64,000 nucleotides of DNA from Ahrensia sp. (GCA_002706335.1 PAKZ01000006.1:1-64000), one strand, 5' to 3'; positions 46,691-55,408 are shown, numbered from the stretch's first letter. Notes: generated by a model not told the origin, from the letters alone. Numbers and translations are program-made.

Positions 46691-47674
46691 ATGAACTTTG
46701 TCGCCCAAATGAAAAGATCCGGCCTGGAAACAGCCACCGAAAGCAGCCTTCTTTATGAAGATCTGCCACAGCTGGACGCGAGTGAATTCGTCGCGCGGCT
46801 GGAGCAGGCGATCGGCACCAATGCGGCCATTGCCGACCTCGAAGACCAGGCAGCCGGCGCTGCGCATTACATTTCGCTTACCGCCGGGGGCTGCAGGATC
46901 GCTGTCGAAGTCAGCAAGAACACGCGGCCGCCACCCGTCTATTTCGAGGCGCTCGACTGGCCGATGCTCCATCGCAATTTTCCCGAAGCCGAAGAGATCG
47001 TGCGTGGTCATCACGCGCTGATCCATATTTCGGTCGAGGCCGAGTACGACGCCGTCGCCAATGCGCTCGGGATGCGGTCTGTCAACACGCCCTTCACCCG
47101 CAACCTGCTGGCCGCGCGTGCTGCTGCGGCGGTGTGCCGGATCGCAATGCCTTCCGCTATCCACTGGAAGGGCTGCGAGATGCTCTACAAGCCGGGTCCG
47201 TTCCTGCGCGAGCTGGACACGGAGCCCGTCGAACTCTTCGTCAAGGTAACGCCTTTCTCGAGCAACCGGCAGATCGCCGGCGTGCGCGCCGTGGGCGGGT
47301 CCACGCGCGGTGCCTATGAATTGCTCGGCCGCGAAATCGTGATGGAGGAAGCCCCGGTTCCGGTCGACTGGGTCATCCGGGCGCTGCATGCATTCGTCGC
47401 ACGTTGTCAGGCCAATGGCGGGCTGATGCCGCATCTGACGACGTTCGCGCCGAGCAGGGGCGACATCCTGATCGTTCGGCACCTGGAATCGACTCCTGAA
47501 ATCCAGGAGCCGCATATTTCGCTGGAAGTGCGGCGAGCCGACGAAGTCGGTTTCGATGCGACCCATGTCGACGATATTGCGCTGGCGACCGTGACCAAGC
47601 CCAAATGGGACGGTAGTGAACGTCGTGCTCGGCCCAAAAACGCCAAGCCGTTCGGCCGTCGGGGTCTCGCCTGA
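46691..47674 (+). CDS. Hypothetical protein (DUF4261-like)
   Basis: A 327-residue cytosolic protein that I do not recognise with certainty. It may resemble DUF4261 proteins. Residues about 60-230 form a mixed alpha/beta region with VSKNTRPPPVYFEALDWPML and FRELDTEP-like LRELDTEPVELFVKVTP. The C-terminal 70 residues are basic and end in RARPKNAKPFGRRGLA. No signal peptide, no membrane segment. It is isolated, convergent with the efflux transporter, whose stop lies seven bases away. Confidence 0.7.
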   Translation: MNFVAQMKRSGLETATESSLLYEDLPQLDASEFVARLEQAIGTNAAIADLEDQAAGAAHYISLTAGGCRIAVEVSKNTRPPPVYFEALDWPMLHRNFPEAEEIVRGHHALIHISVEAEYDAVANALGMRSVNTPFTRNLLAARAAAAVCRIAMPSAIHWKGCEMLYKPGPFLRELDTEPVELFVKVTPFSSNRQIAGVRAVGGSTRGAYELLGREIVMEEAPVPVDWVIRALHAFVARCQANGGLMPHLTTFAPSRGDILIVRHLESTPEIQEPHISLEVRRADEVGFDATHVDDIALATVTKPKWDGSERRARPKNAKPFGRRGLA

Positions 47675-47681
47675 TCGTCTG

Positions 47682-49259
47682 TCAGTGACCGGCCGGCGCC
47701 TCGCCGGCCTGCGGCTTCTTCATCAAAAGCGCGCCAAGGGCAAGGCCGGCGAAGAGCACGGCCAAAATCCACGAAACATCGGCGAAAGCCATAACCCATG
47801 CTTGCTGCCTGGCCATTCCGGCGAGCTGGCTTAGTGCTGCCGCGTCGCCGGAAATCCCGCTTGCCGCATAGTTGGCGGAAAGTTGCTCAAGGAAGCCGAC
47901 AGCTGTGTGGTTTGCCGAAGTCACGGTTTCGGCAATGCGGTCGTAGTGGAGGTCCGAGCGGTCGCTCAGGAGCGTCGTGATGGCTGCGAGACCGACCGCG
48001 CCACCGAGATTACGAGTCAGGTTGAAGAGGCCCGATGCGGCTTTCAGCCGTTCGACGGGCAGGGTACCGAGCGCCAGATTGGTGATCGTTACCATGCAGA
48101 ACATCAGCGATGCGCCTCGGATGATCTGCGGCAGGAAGAGTTCCCAATAATCCCAGTCGGACGTGATGCCGGTCAGCATCCAGGTGGAGTAGGCGAAACC
48201 GAGGAAGCCCAGCAGCAGCATCAGACGCGGATCGACCTTGTTCGAGAGGGCGCCGGAAAGAGGTGCGCACAGGAACATGGCGACGCCGGTGATGAAGACC
48301 GTCTCGCCGATCATCAGCGAATCGTAGCCCCGGATCCGCCCGAGATAGAGGGGATAGAGATAGACGAGACCGTAGAGGCCGATGCCCATGACGAACGAAA
48401 ACACCGAGCCGAAGGCGAAGTTGATATTGCGGAATGCAGTCAGATCGACCACGGGGAATTTGGCTGTAAAGGCGCGATAGAAGAAGACGAATGCTCCAAT
48501 CGTCATCGCGATCGCGAAGAAAAGGATCGTCTCGTCGTTCAGCCAGTCATTGGCCGGACCTTCTTCCAATACGAATTCAAGCGCGCCGAGGAATATGGCC
48601 ATGCCGAAAAAGCCGAGCCAGTCGAAAGACCTGGCAAGGTTGAACTCAGGCTTGTCGAAATCGATCATCGTCCAGGCAACGGTGGCGACCACGAGGCCGG
48701 GGCCAACATTGATCAGGAACAGCCAGTGCCATGACAGGTTGCTCGACAGATAGCCGCCGACGGTTGGGCCGATCGTCGGGGCGAGCGTCGCGACGAGGCC
48801 GATGATCGGTGCGATGATGGCCTGCTTGGAGCGCGGGAAGATCGTATAGGCCGCCGCGAAGACCGAAGGGATCATGCCGCCGCCGATGAAGCCCTGAATG
48901 GCGCGGTAGACGATCATCTGGTCGATATTGGTGGCGGTGGCGGCGAGTACGCTCGCGGCGGTGAATCCGGCGGCCGAAAAGGAAAACAGTATCCTCGTCG
49001 ACAGGATTCGCGCCAATGTGCCGGAAAGCGGGATCATGATCACTTCGGCGATCAAATAGCTCGTCTGAACCCAGGAAATCTCGTCGGCTCCCGCGTTCAG
49101 GCCGGCCTGGATCTCGGCAAGCGAGGCGGAAACGATCTGGATGTCGAGGATCGCCATGAACATGCCGAAGACCATCGCAAGGAAGGCGATCAGCCGGCGC
49201 GGATCGATGCGTTCCTCGGCGGGGGCGCCCGCGACATCGCTATAGGTCGTGTCGGCCAT
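47682..49259 (-). CDS. DHA2-family MFS efflux transporter (EmrB/QacA type)
   Basis: A 525-residue, 14-helix drug:H+ antiporter. Early helices have MAILDIQIVSASLAEI and SWVQTSYLIAEVIMIPL. Motif C, PTIGPTVGGYLS, lies near residue 155, typical of proton-driven exporters. It forms the inner-membrane half of an EmrAB-like tripartite pump with the HlyD-type protein encoded 24 bases upstream. Both are expressed from the divergent promoter with TetR-type operators. It should export hydrophobic drugs, bile-like compounds or uncouplers. Confidence 0.93.
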   Translation of the reverse strand: MADTTYSDVAGAPAEERIDPRRLIAFLAMVFGMFMAILDIQIVSASLAEIQAGLNAGADEISWVQTSYLIAEVIMIPLSGTLARILSTRILFSFSAAGFTAASVLAATATNIDQMIVYRAIQGFIGGGMIPSVFAAAYTIFPRSKQAIIAPIIGLVATLAPTIGPTVGGYLSSNLSWHWLFLINVGPGLVVATVAWTMIDFDKPEFNLARSFDWLGFFGMAIFLGALEFVLEEGPANDWLNDETILFFAIAMTIGAFVFFYRAFTAKFPVVDLTAFRNINFAFGSVFSFVMGIGLYGLVYLYPLYLGRIRGYDSLMIGETVFITGVAMFLCAPLSGALSNKVDPRLMLLLGFLGFAYSTWMLTGITSDWDYWELFLPQIIRGASLMFCMVTITNLALGTLPVERLKAASGLFNLTRNLGGAVGLAAITTLLSDRSDLHYDRIAETVTSANHTAVGFLEQLSANYAASGISGDAAALSQLAGMARQQAWVMAFADVSWILAVLFAGLALGALLMKKPQAGEAPAGH

Positions 49260-49283
49260 GACCGGTATCCGTTCGCCTGCGAC

Positions 49284-50513
49284 TTACTCAGCCGCAGCCG
49301 TTTCGACGGTATCGCCACCGGTGCGGGTGTCGATGTCGACGACGACGCTGAGGCCCGCCCTCAGCCGGCCATCCTCGACCGCCTTTGCGGGCAGGGCGAT
49401 GCGTACGGGCACGCGCTGCACGACCTTCGTGAAGTTGCCTGTCGCATTGTTTGCCGGCAGCAGCGAGAAGACCGAGCCGGTCGCGGGCGAAATCGACATG
49501 ACGGTGCCCTCGATGGGCTCGTCCTCATAAGCGTCGACATGAATGGCGACTTTTTCGCCCGGCCGGATACCGGCTAGCTGCGTTTCCTTGAAATTGGCAT
49601 CGATATAGAGACGGTCGGACGGAACCAGCGCGGCGAGGCGCCGACCCGCGCTGACGAGGTCGCCTTCCTGCATGTCAAGATTGCCGATGACGCCGTCATA
49701 GGGCGCGTGCAACACGGTGAAGGAAAGATCGCGGTCCGCCTTGTCGGCGGCGAGTTGCATGGAGGTCAATGTGCTCTCGGCTTCGGCCCTTTGGGCGCGA
49801 AGCACCGCGATATTGGCGTCTGCGGCCTGGATGCCCGCCGCTGCGCCGGAAAGATTGGCCTTTGCCTGTTCCCAGGCGGCTTCGGCGGCGTCCAGCGTCG
49901 CGCCGGAGGCATGGCCGTCTCCGTTCAGCGTCTTGGCGCGTTTCAACGTGGCCTTTGCGTTGACTTCGGCGGCGGCGAGCGCTTCCCGCTGGGCCTTCGC
50001 CTGGGCGAGGGCGGCCTCAGCGCCGCCGATCTGGGCGTCGATGCGCTTCAAGGTCAGTTCCTGGGTCGCGATCTGCGCCTTCGCCTGGTCGGCGGCGATG
50101 CGGTAGTCGCCATCGTCGAGCGTGGCGAGCGGATCGCCGGCCTTGACGTGCTGGTTGTTCGAAACGAGCACCTTGTCGATATAGCCGGAGACCTTCGGTG
50201 AGATCGTCGCGATATCGGCTTCCACATAGGCGTTGTCGGTAGAAACCATAAAGCGGCCGACGGTCCACCATTCATGTCCGTACCAGCCAGCACCAGCCAG
50301 CAGCAAGAGGGCGATGCCGGCAAGGATCGCGCGGCGCCGGCCGGGGCGATTCGGTTCCGCGGATACCGGTGTGGTCTCCACTGTCGCGGCGGTGTCCGGC
50401 TTGCGCGAGGTCTCGTCGGTACGGGGGAAGGATTTCAGCTCGGCGGTCTGCGTCGTCTCGGATGCGTCGTTCGACATGGCTTCGTGGTCGGTGGCGGATT
50501 TTGCTGCGGACAT
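49284..50513 (-). CDS. HlyD/EmrA-family membrane fusion protein
   Basis: A 409-residue adaptor. A cytosolic Thr/Asp/Pro-rich N-terminal part (about 60 residues) is followed by one membrane helix (RRAILAGIALLLLAGAGWYG), a biotinyl-lipoyl-like domain with DNAYVEADIATISPKVSGYI, a long coiled-coil hairpin (residues about 140-245, rich in Ala, Gln, Lys, Glu) and a beta-barrel domain. It bridges the DHA2 pump to an outer-membrane channel. The start at 50513 (MSAAKSATDHEA) is preferred; a further upstream frame would run through the promoter. First gene of the efflux operon. Confidence 0.92.
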   Translation of the reverse strand: MSAAKSATDHEAMSNDASETTQTAELKSFPRTDETSRKPDTAATVETTPVSAEPNRPGRRRAILAGIALLLLAGAGWYGHEWWTVGRFMVSTDNAYVEADIATISPKVSGYIDKVLVSNNQHVKAGDPLATLDDGDYRIAADQAKAQIATQELTLKRIDAQIGGAEAALAQAKAQREALAAAEVNAKATLKRAKTLNGDGHASGATLDAAEAAWEQAKANLSGAAAGIQAADANIAVLRAQRAEAESTLTSMQLAADKADRDLSFTVLHAPYDGVIGNLDMQEGDLVSAGRRLAALVPSDRLYIDANFKETQLAGIRPGEKVAIHVDAYEDEPIEGTVMSISPATGSVFSLLPANNATGNFTKVVQRVPVRIALPAKAVEDGRLRAGLSVVVDIDTRTGGDTVETAAAE

Positions 50514-50542
50514 GGCTGCGAACTCGCTAAATAAATAGAACT

Positions 50543-50615
50543 GAACCGTTCGGTTCGAATTGACATAGATGTATCGACGGGCCATATCAAGAGGAAATCG
50601 AACCGGGCGGTTCGA
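50543..50615. promoter_or_regulatory. Divergent promoter with two TetR-type operators
   Basis: GAACCGTTCGGTTC (50543-50556) and TCGAACCGGGCGGTTCGA (50598-50615) are palindromes sharing the core GAACCGnnCGGTTC. A consensus TTGACA (50560-50565) lies just after the first. The sites flank the region between the efflux operon and the TetR gene, so the repressor could shut both at once. Confidence 0.85.
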
Positions 50616-50645
50616 TTCATAAAAAGAATTACAAGAGGTCGGGAA

Positions 50646-51338
50646 ATGCCCGTTTCGTCCAAGAGGGACCAAAGCCTGAAGAAAGCCATCGAGGTGGCGG
50701 ACACTGCTCCCAACCGCCGGGTGGCCGGACAGGATCCCGTCAAGCGCCAGCAGATACTGGACGGCGCGAAGCGCGTGTTTCTGGGCGTCGGCTTTGACGC
50801 TGCTTCGATGAACGACATAACCCGCGAGGCGGGCGTTTCGAAGGGCACGATCTATGTCTATTTCGGCAGCAAGGAAGAGCTATTCGGCGCGTTGATCGAT
50901 CGCGAGCGCACTGCAATTTTCGCATCTTTGGCGGAAACACTGGAAGAGGGCGGGAGCATCAAGGAAACATTGACGCGGTTTGGCATCTTGCTCGCGACCC
51001 GAATGACCTCCGTTCAGGTCGTACGCGCGCAACGCATGGTGATTGGCGTGAGCGAGCGGATGCCCGAACTCGGATGCCGGTTCTATGATACCGGACCGGA
51101 TTCCGCGAAGGGCATGCTTTCGGCCTACTTCCAGCGCAAGACGGCAGAAGGCCTGCTCGATATTCCGGACACGGCGATCGCGTCGAGGCAGATCTTCGAC
51201 CTCTGCGCCGGCGGGCTGACACGCGCCTGCATCTTCGGTGTCCTGGAAGCGCCGCCTCCGGAGGCGCTGATTTCCGAGACCGTGGAGAGCGGCATCCAGA
51301 TGTTCCTGGCGCGTTACGGGACGCAAACGACGGACTGA
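50646..51338 (+). CDS. TetR/AcrR family transcriptional regulator
   Basis: A 230-residue regulator. The helix-turn-helix domain spans residues about 33-80 (RQQILDGAKRVFLGVGFDAAS, then ITREAGVSKGTIYVYFGSKEELF). The remaining alpha-helical part is a ligand-binding domain that resembles the TetR_C family with a short insertion. An N-terminal extension of about 30 residues is unusual but common in rhizobial relatives. It is divergent from the EmrAB-like operon with the two palindromes between them, so it is most likely its repressor, released by a drug ligand. Confidence 0.92.
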   Translation: MPVSSKRDQSLKKAIEVADTAPNRRVAGQDPVKRQQILDGAKRVFLGVGFDAASMNDITREAGVSKGTIYVYFGSKEELFGALIDRERTAIFASLAETLEEGGSIKETLTRFGILLATRMTSVQVVRAQRMVIGVSERMPELGCRFYDTGPDSAKGMLSAYFQRKTAEGLLDIPDTAIASRQIFDLCAGGLTRACIFGVLEAPPPEALISETVESGIQMFLARYGTQTTD

Positions 51339-51339
51339 T

Positions 51340-51744
51340 TCAATCATCGGCCCTCGGCCAATAGGTTCCGAAGCACCAGATGTTACCCTCCGGATCGCGA
51401 CAGATGAACTCGCGACTGCCGTAGTCACGGTCGATCAGACCCTGCTCGATGGCCGCGCCCGAAGCCTTAACGCGTTCGAACAGCGCGTCGACATCATCCA
51501 CGGCTATGTAGAGCGACTTGCCGCCGTTTGAGCCGGGGCCGCCGACTATCTTGCCATAGTCATCGTCGCGCGTCGCGCCGAGCATGATCATGGCGGATCC
51601 GAAGGCGAGTTCGGCATGGGCGATCTCGTCGGTTTCCGGGTAACGGGCCTTGACGGTGAAACCGATGGTTTCACACAGCCATTCGACCATTGCCGCCGGA
51701 TCCATATAGCGGAATGTGGCAAAGATTCTGGGTGCTTCCGACAT
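51340..51744 (-). CDS. VOC-family (glyoxalase/bleomycin-resistance-like) protein
   Basis: A 134-residue protein with two beta-alpha-beta-beta-beta units: FATFRYMDPAAMVEWLCETIGF at the start and SLYIAVDDVDALFERVKASGA in the middle, then REFICRDPEGNIWCFGTY. This resembles the Glyoxalase_6/PhnB-like subset. Ligand and metal use are unknown. The start at 51744 is supported by GGAGAGGG just upstream; a Met three codons earlier is possible. It follows the AraC regulator gene after 36 bases on the same strand, suggesting control by it. Confidence 0.85.
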   Translation of the reverse strand: MSEAPRIFATFRYMDPAAMVEWLCETIGFTVKARYPETDEIAHAELAFGSAMIMLGATRDDDYGKIVGGPGSNGGKSLYIAVDDVDALFERVKASGAAIEQGLIDRDYGSREFICRDPEGNIWCFGTYWPRADD

Positions 51745-51780
51745 GTCCCTCTCCATTCGATCCAGGTCGATGGAGGAAAT

Positions 51781-52644
51781 CTACCCGGCGCGGAAATCGG
51801 GTTCTTGAAGAAATGTTCCGGTCTCGCGCAGGCCGATTTCGCGCTGCCAGCGGCGCGGCGGAGCGCCCGAGAATTCGACGAACTCCCGCGTCATATGGGC
51901 CTGGTCGGCGTAGCCGCATGCCGCGGCGACTTCCGCCCATCCGCCGATATTCGGAGACATGGCGAGTTCGGACGCGTGGCCGAAGCGCACGATGCGGGCG
52001 AACAGTTTCGGCGACAGGCCGATATCGTCGCGAAATGCCGATACGAGGCGCTTTCGGCTCCAGCCAAGGTCGCGGGCGATGTTGGCGACGCGCTGGTCGC
52101 CCCGGCTGTCCGCGATCATGCGACAGGCGTGAAGGATTTCCGGCTTGACGGCTCGTGGAGCCCCGGCGATGCGGCCGATCACATAGCGCTCGGCCAAACG
52201 AATGCGTTCAGGCCAGCCAAGGGTGTCCGCGAGCCGGTCTCCCAGTTCTCGAATTCCGGCATCTGCGAGATCGTCGAGGGAAATCATACGGCTTGCCAGC
52301 TCGGGAGGAGAGGGCTCGAAGAAAAGGCGCGCGCCGATCGGCGTGAAGTCAATCTGCAGGCATTCCGCATCGCCGCGGGAGTCCATGCGGACATGGCCAG
52401 GATGCAGCCCGGCCGCAAAGCTGTGGAAGCGGTCGTCAGCGCGGGGGCGGCGGGCCAGCGCGAGATCGAATGAGCCTTCGAACACGAAGATCAGCGGCAC
52501 GACCAGCGACGCGGCTTCGACGCCGTCTTGCATTGCCTCGCCGCGTTCCTCATAGGCGGAAATGGCGTGAACGAGGCCTTTCAGAGGACCCTGCGGGATG
52601 CGCCGGATCAGCAGGCTTTTCGTGTCGGGCGCGGCGGTATCCAT
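51781..52644 (-). CDS. AraC-family transcriptional regulator with N-terminal ligand domain
   Basis: A 287-residue regulator. Residues about 1-150 form an unassigned N-terminal sensor resembling DUF6597, with FEGSFDLALARRPRADDRF and AECLQIDFTPIGARLFF. The AraC DNA-binding domain occupies residues about 175-270 (VANIARDLGWSRKRLVSAFRDDIGLSPK and EVAAACGYADQAHMTREFVEFSG). The start at 52644 (MDTAAPDTKSLLIRR) is chosen because longer frames overlap the next gene without family similarity. Likely controls the adjacent VOC gene. Confidence 0.87.
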   Translation of the reverse strand: MDTAAPDTKSLLIRRIPQGPLKGLVHAISAYEERGEAMQDGVEAASLVVPLIFVFEGSFDLALARRPRADDRFHSFAAGLHPGHVRMDSRGDAECLQIDFTPIGARLFFEPSPPELASRMISLDDLADAGIRELGDRLADTLGWPERIRLAERYVIGRIAGAPRAVKPEILHACRMIADSRGDQRVANIARDLGWSRKRLVSAFRDDIGLSPKLFARIVRFGHASELAMSPNIGGWAEVAAACGYADQAHMTREFVEFSGAPPRRWQREIGLRETGTFLQEPDFRAG

Positions 52645-52664
52645 CGCGCGCAGCCTAGCATGAT

Positions 52665-53450
52665 TTAGAAACCTAGCCAGATGCGCAGCGGATGCGCGGG
52701 ATCGCTGACGAGCTTTATCGCCAGCGCGAGACAGACAATCACCAGCAGTGGCTTGATGATGCGGGCGCCGCCCTTCATGGCAAGGCGGGAGCCGACCTGA
52801 GCGCCGGCAATCTGCGCCGCGCCCATGATGAGGCCGATCTTCCACAACACCGCGCCGGCGAAGGCGAACAAGACGAGGCCGCCGACATTCGAGGCCAGGT
52901 TCAAGAGCTTGGTGTGCGCCGTTGCCTTCAGGACGCCGAAGCCGGCAAGGCCGACGAAAGCGAGCATGAAGAAGGAACCCGTACCGGGGCCGAACAGGCC
53001 GTCATAGAAACCGATGAGCGGCGGGATAGTCACGCCGAAGAGGAACGGGTTGATCCGTTGCGCCCGGTCGATGTCGTCGAGGCCCGGCCGGAGCAGGAAA
53101 TAGACCGCGATGGCGACCAGCAGAAGCGGCAGGACCGCGCCGAAGAGATCGCCCGGCATCACCGTCGCCGTCAACGCGCCGAGAACGGATCCGGCAAAGG
53201 CGAGGAGGGCGGACAGCAACTGTGGCCGGAGGCTGACATGGCCGTGGCGCTGATAGCTCCATGTCGCGGAAGCCGCTCCGAACATGCCCTGCAGCTTGTT
53301 GGTGCCGAGCGCATGCACCGGGGCGGCGCCGGCGAGAAGGAGCGCCGGGATGGTAATCAGCCCGCCGCCGCCGGCAATCGAATCGACAAAACCGGCGGCA
53401 AAGGCCGCGGCGACGAGCAGAACGACGATATCGGGGGCGAATTCGAACAT
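52665..53450 (-). CDS. TSUP-family permease (TauE/SafE-like)
   Basis: A 261-residue membrane protein with about eight helices. It carries the TSUP family signatures FVDSIAGGGGLITIPALLLAG near residue 22 and GTNKLQGMFGAASA, then a second half with GFYDGLFGPGTGSFFMLAFV and KLLNLASNVGGLVLF. Family members carry sulfite, sulfonates, thiosulfate or other small anions across the inner membrane. Substrate unknown. The start at 53450 places the first helix correctly; a Met six codons earlier is possible. Confidence 0.92.
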   Translation of the reverse strand: MFEFAPDIVVLLVAAAFAAGFVDSIAGGGGLITIPALLLAGAAPVHALGTNKLQGMFGAASATWSYQRHGHVSLRPQLLSALLAFAGSVLGALTATVMPGDLFGAVLPLLLVAIAVYFLLRPGLDDIDRAQRINPFLFGVTIPPLIGFYDGLFGPGTGSFFMLAFVGLAGFGVLKATAHTKLLNLASNVGGLVLFAFAGAVLWKIGLIMGAAQIAGAQVGSRLAMKGGARIIKPLLVIVCLALAIKLVSDPAHPLRIWLGF

Positions 53451-53537
53451 GACGTTTCGCCAGATCACAGGCGAAAGATTTGCGCAAGCGGCGACTTAGG
53501 CTAGTCTCGGTGCTCACGAAAATGCGGAGAAACCCCG

Positions 53538-53957
53538 ATGGGTTGGCTGGATGCGCTTAAAACGAGGCTCGAACGGGAAAAGGTCGTCCGACTGGTTGCC
53601 AACGACCCGGCCCTGACGGCCGAATTGCTGCTCTTGTTCAAAGTCATTCTCGCCGATGGCGAGGTGAAGACGGCTGAGCTGGAGACGTTCAGACGCATCT
53701 GTCGAGAGAGTTTCGGCCTCGATCCGGACGTGATGGATGGCGTCTATGAGTATCTGAACGATTTCGCATATGAGACAACCCCGGCACAGGCCGCAGCGGT
53801 GTTCGCGGATCTGCCGATGGAACGACGCCAGCGGCTGCTCGATCACATGATCGCAATCGCCGAGGCCGACAGCGATATCGACCGCCACGAAGAGCGCTTC
53901 CTGGCGCGCATCGCCGACATGCTGGATTTCGACATCACCGAAATCCGCGGCGGCTGA
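53538..53957 (+). CDS. TerB-family tellurite-resistance-like protein
   Basis: A 139-residue acidic protein with the TerB-like helical fold: LLLLFKVILADGEVKTAELETFRRI, ERRQRLLDHMIAIAEADSDIDRHEERFLARIADML. The paired Asp/Glu clusters (ADGEV and ADSDIDRHEE) probably bind a divalent metal, as in TerB and COG4103 proteins. It is a cytosolic stand-alone member; true tellurite resistance is doubtful. The ATG is placed at MGWLDALKTRLER. It precedes the cobalamin block with its own promoter. Confidence 0.87.
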   Translation: MGWLDALKTRLEREKVVRLVANDPALTAELLLLFKVILADGEVKTAELETFRRICRESFGLDPDVMDGVYEYLNDFAYETTPAQAAAVFADLPMERRQRLLDHMIAIAEADSDIDRHEERFLARIADMLDFDITEIRGG

Positions 53958-53999
53958 ACGCCGCCGTCGCAATTATCCCTTTCCAAGTCGCGCATCGAA

Positions 54000-54177
54000 T
54001 TGACCCCGCCAGGCGGCACGCCTAGGGTGCGGCCCGTTATCGGCAGTGCCCCGAACCGTTGCGGGGCCGAGAGGTGTCCGTTGCAGCCGACCCAAACAGG
54101 GGGTGTCGCGACAGAGCTGCCGCAAGGTCCGGGCGTTCGCCGGCTGCAAGCCGGAAGCCGTGCATTTGGCGATAACG
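54000..54177 (+). promoter_or_regulatory. Promoter and long structured leader of the cbiX operon
   Basis: TTGACC (54000-54005) and TAGGGT (54023-54028) with 17-base spacing form a promoter; the start would be near 54035. From there an 8-bp closing helix, CGTTATCG (54035-54042) with CGATAACG (54170-54177), would enclose a 143-nt domain that includes a GCCCCG/CGGGGC hairpin. The usual cobalamin-riboswitch boxes are not seen. It may be a divergent or unrelated regulatory RNA. Confidence 0.45.
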
Positions 54178-54203
54178 AATTGCGGACCCAAGGATCAACA
54201 GCC

Positions 54204-54269
54204 ATGACATATTCGCCGCGCCGCGTTGCGCCATTCGTCGCCACCGACGCACTGACGGGAAAGGCGTAA
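54204..54269 (+). CDS. 21-residue upstream ORF before cbiX
   Basis: A 21-codon ORF beginning MTYSPRRVAPF starts eight bases after AAGGA and ends two bases before the cbiX ATG. The tight placement suggests translational coupling with cbiX, as for a leader peptide or a short conserved ORF. Nothing is known of such a peptide and no family is recognised. The ribosome site supports it, the length does not. Confidence 0.4.
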   Translation: MTYSPRRVAPFVATDALTGKA

Positions 54270-54271
54270 CC

Positions 54272-55402
54272 ATGCTCAAAGGAATCAAGGCCGGGCCGAG
54301 CCACGGGATCATGGTTTGCGGTCATGGCAGCCGCAACCAGAACGCCGTGGGCGAATTCTCCAAGCTGGCGATCCGGCTGCGCGAGCGCTTTCCGCAATGG
54401 CCTGTCGATTATGGCTATCTCGAATTCGCCAATCCGGTTTTGCACAAGGGGCTGGACGCGCTGAAGGAGAAGGGCGTCGACCATATCCTCGCCGTGCCCG
54501 GCATGCTGTTTGCCGCAGGCCACGCGAAGAACGATCTGCCGTCGGTCTTGAACAGCTACCAGGCGAAAAATCCCGATGTCAGAATCGATTACGGGCGCGA
54601 GCTCGGTATCGACCTGAAGATGATCCGCGCCGCCGGGGCGCGTGTGCAGGAGGCGCTCGACGCCTGCGACAGCGAGGTGCCGATGGAGGAGACCATGCTG
54701 GTCGTCGTCGGCCGCGGCGCTTCCGATCCCGACGCCAATTCCAACGTCGCCAAGGTGATGCGCATGCTTTGGGAGGGCATGGGTTTCGGCTGGGGCGAGA
54801 CCGCCTATTCGGGCGTGACCTTCCCGCTGGTGAAGCCGGCGCTGCAGCATGCAGCCAAGCTCGGCTACCGGCGCATCGTGGTCTTTCCCTATTTCCTGTT
54901 CACCGGCGTGCTGGTGAAGCGCATCTATTCGCAGACCGACGAGGTGGCTGCCGAGCATCCGGAGATCGAGTTCGTCAAGGCGCCCTATCTGAACGACCAC
55001 GATCTGGTGATCGAGACATTCGTCGACCGCGTGCGCGAAATCCTCGACGGCGTGAACAACATGAACTGCCAGATGTGCAAATATCGCGAGCAGGTTCTGG
55101 GCTTCGAGGCCGAGGTCGGTCAGGCGCAGGAGAGCCATCACCATCACGTCGAAGGCGTCGGCGGTGCGCCGGCAAACTGCCCCTGCAACGGCGATTGCGA
55201 CGGGCGCTGTCGCGACGAGGCGTTCTGCCGGGAACACGGGATCGAGTGGACGCCGGTGCATGCACATGATCACGGCCACGATCATGAGCATGACCACCAT
55301 CACGGTCACGATCATTCCCACGACCATGGCCATGATCACCATCCCTATCCGCATGCCGATCACCCGCTCGGGCCGAAGAGCATGGAAAAGGCGAAGGGCT
55401 GA
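54272..55402 (+). CDS. cbiX: CbiX-family sirohydrochlorin cobaltochelatase with C-terminal His-rich tail
   Basis: A 376-residue two-domain CbiX. The first half has GIMVCGHGSRNQNAVGEF (catalytic His 18) and HILAVPGMLFAAGHAKNDLPS; the second has VVVGRGASDPDANSNV and VVFPYFLFTGVLVKRI. A Cys-rich segment with MNCQMCKYREQ near residue 265 and CPCNGDCDGRC follows, then a tail near residues 330-362 with about 18 His alternating with Asp (HAHDHGHDHEHDHHHGHDH). Such M-x-C-x-x-C/His tails occur in long CbiX proteins and may hold an Fe-S centre and store cobalt. It inserts cobalt early into sirohydrochlorin, or acts as a cobalt chaperone. First gene of the corrin-ring operon; cobH follows after six bases. 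Confidence 0.92.
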   Translation: MLKGIKAGPSHGIMVCGHGSRNQNAVGEFSKLAIRLRERFPQWPVDYGYLEFANPVLHKGLDALKEKGVDHILAVPGMLFAAGHAKNDLPSVLNSYQAKNPDVRIDYGRELGIDLKMIRAAGARVQEALDACDSEVPMEETMLVVVGRGASDPDANSNVAKVMRMLWEGMGFGWGETAYSGVTFPLVKPALQHAAKLGYRRIVVFPYFLFTGVLVKRIYSQTDEVAAEHPEIEFVKAPYLNDHDLVIETFVDRVREILDGVNNMNCQMCKYREQVLGFEAEVGQAQESHHHHVEGVGGAPANCPCNGDCDGRCRDEAFCREHGIEWTPVHAHDHGHDHEHDHHHGHDHSHDHGHDHHPYPHADHPLGPKSMEKAKG

Positions 55403-55408
55403 GGCCGG

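Noticed and set aside
54000-54203. Cobalamin riboswitch before cbiX
   Set aside because: The box set seen at 35375-35576 (AAAAGGGAA, GCCACTG, AGCCAGGAGACCTGCC) is absent, so only a generic structured leader is reported.
54000-54269. 89-residue ORF before cbiX
   Set aside because: It would start at the promoter itself and has a Pro/Gly-rich shadow composition; only the last 21 codons have a ribosome site.
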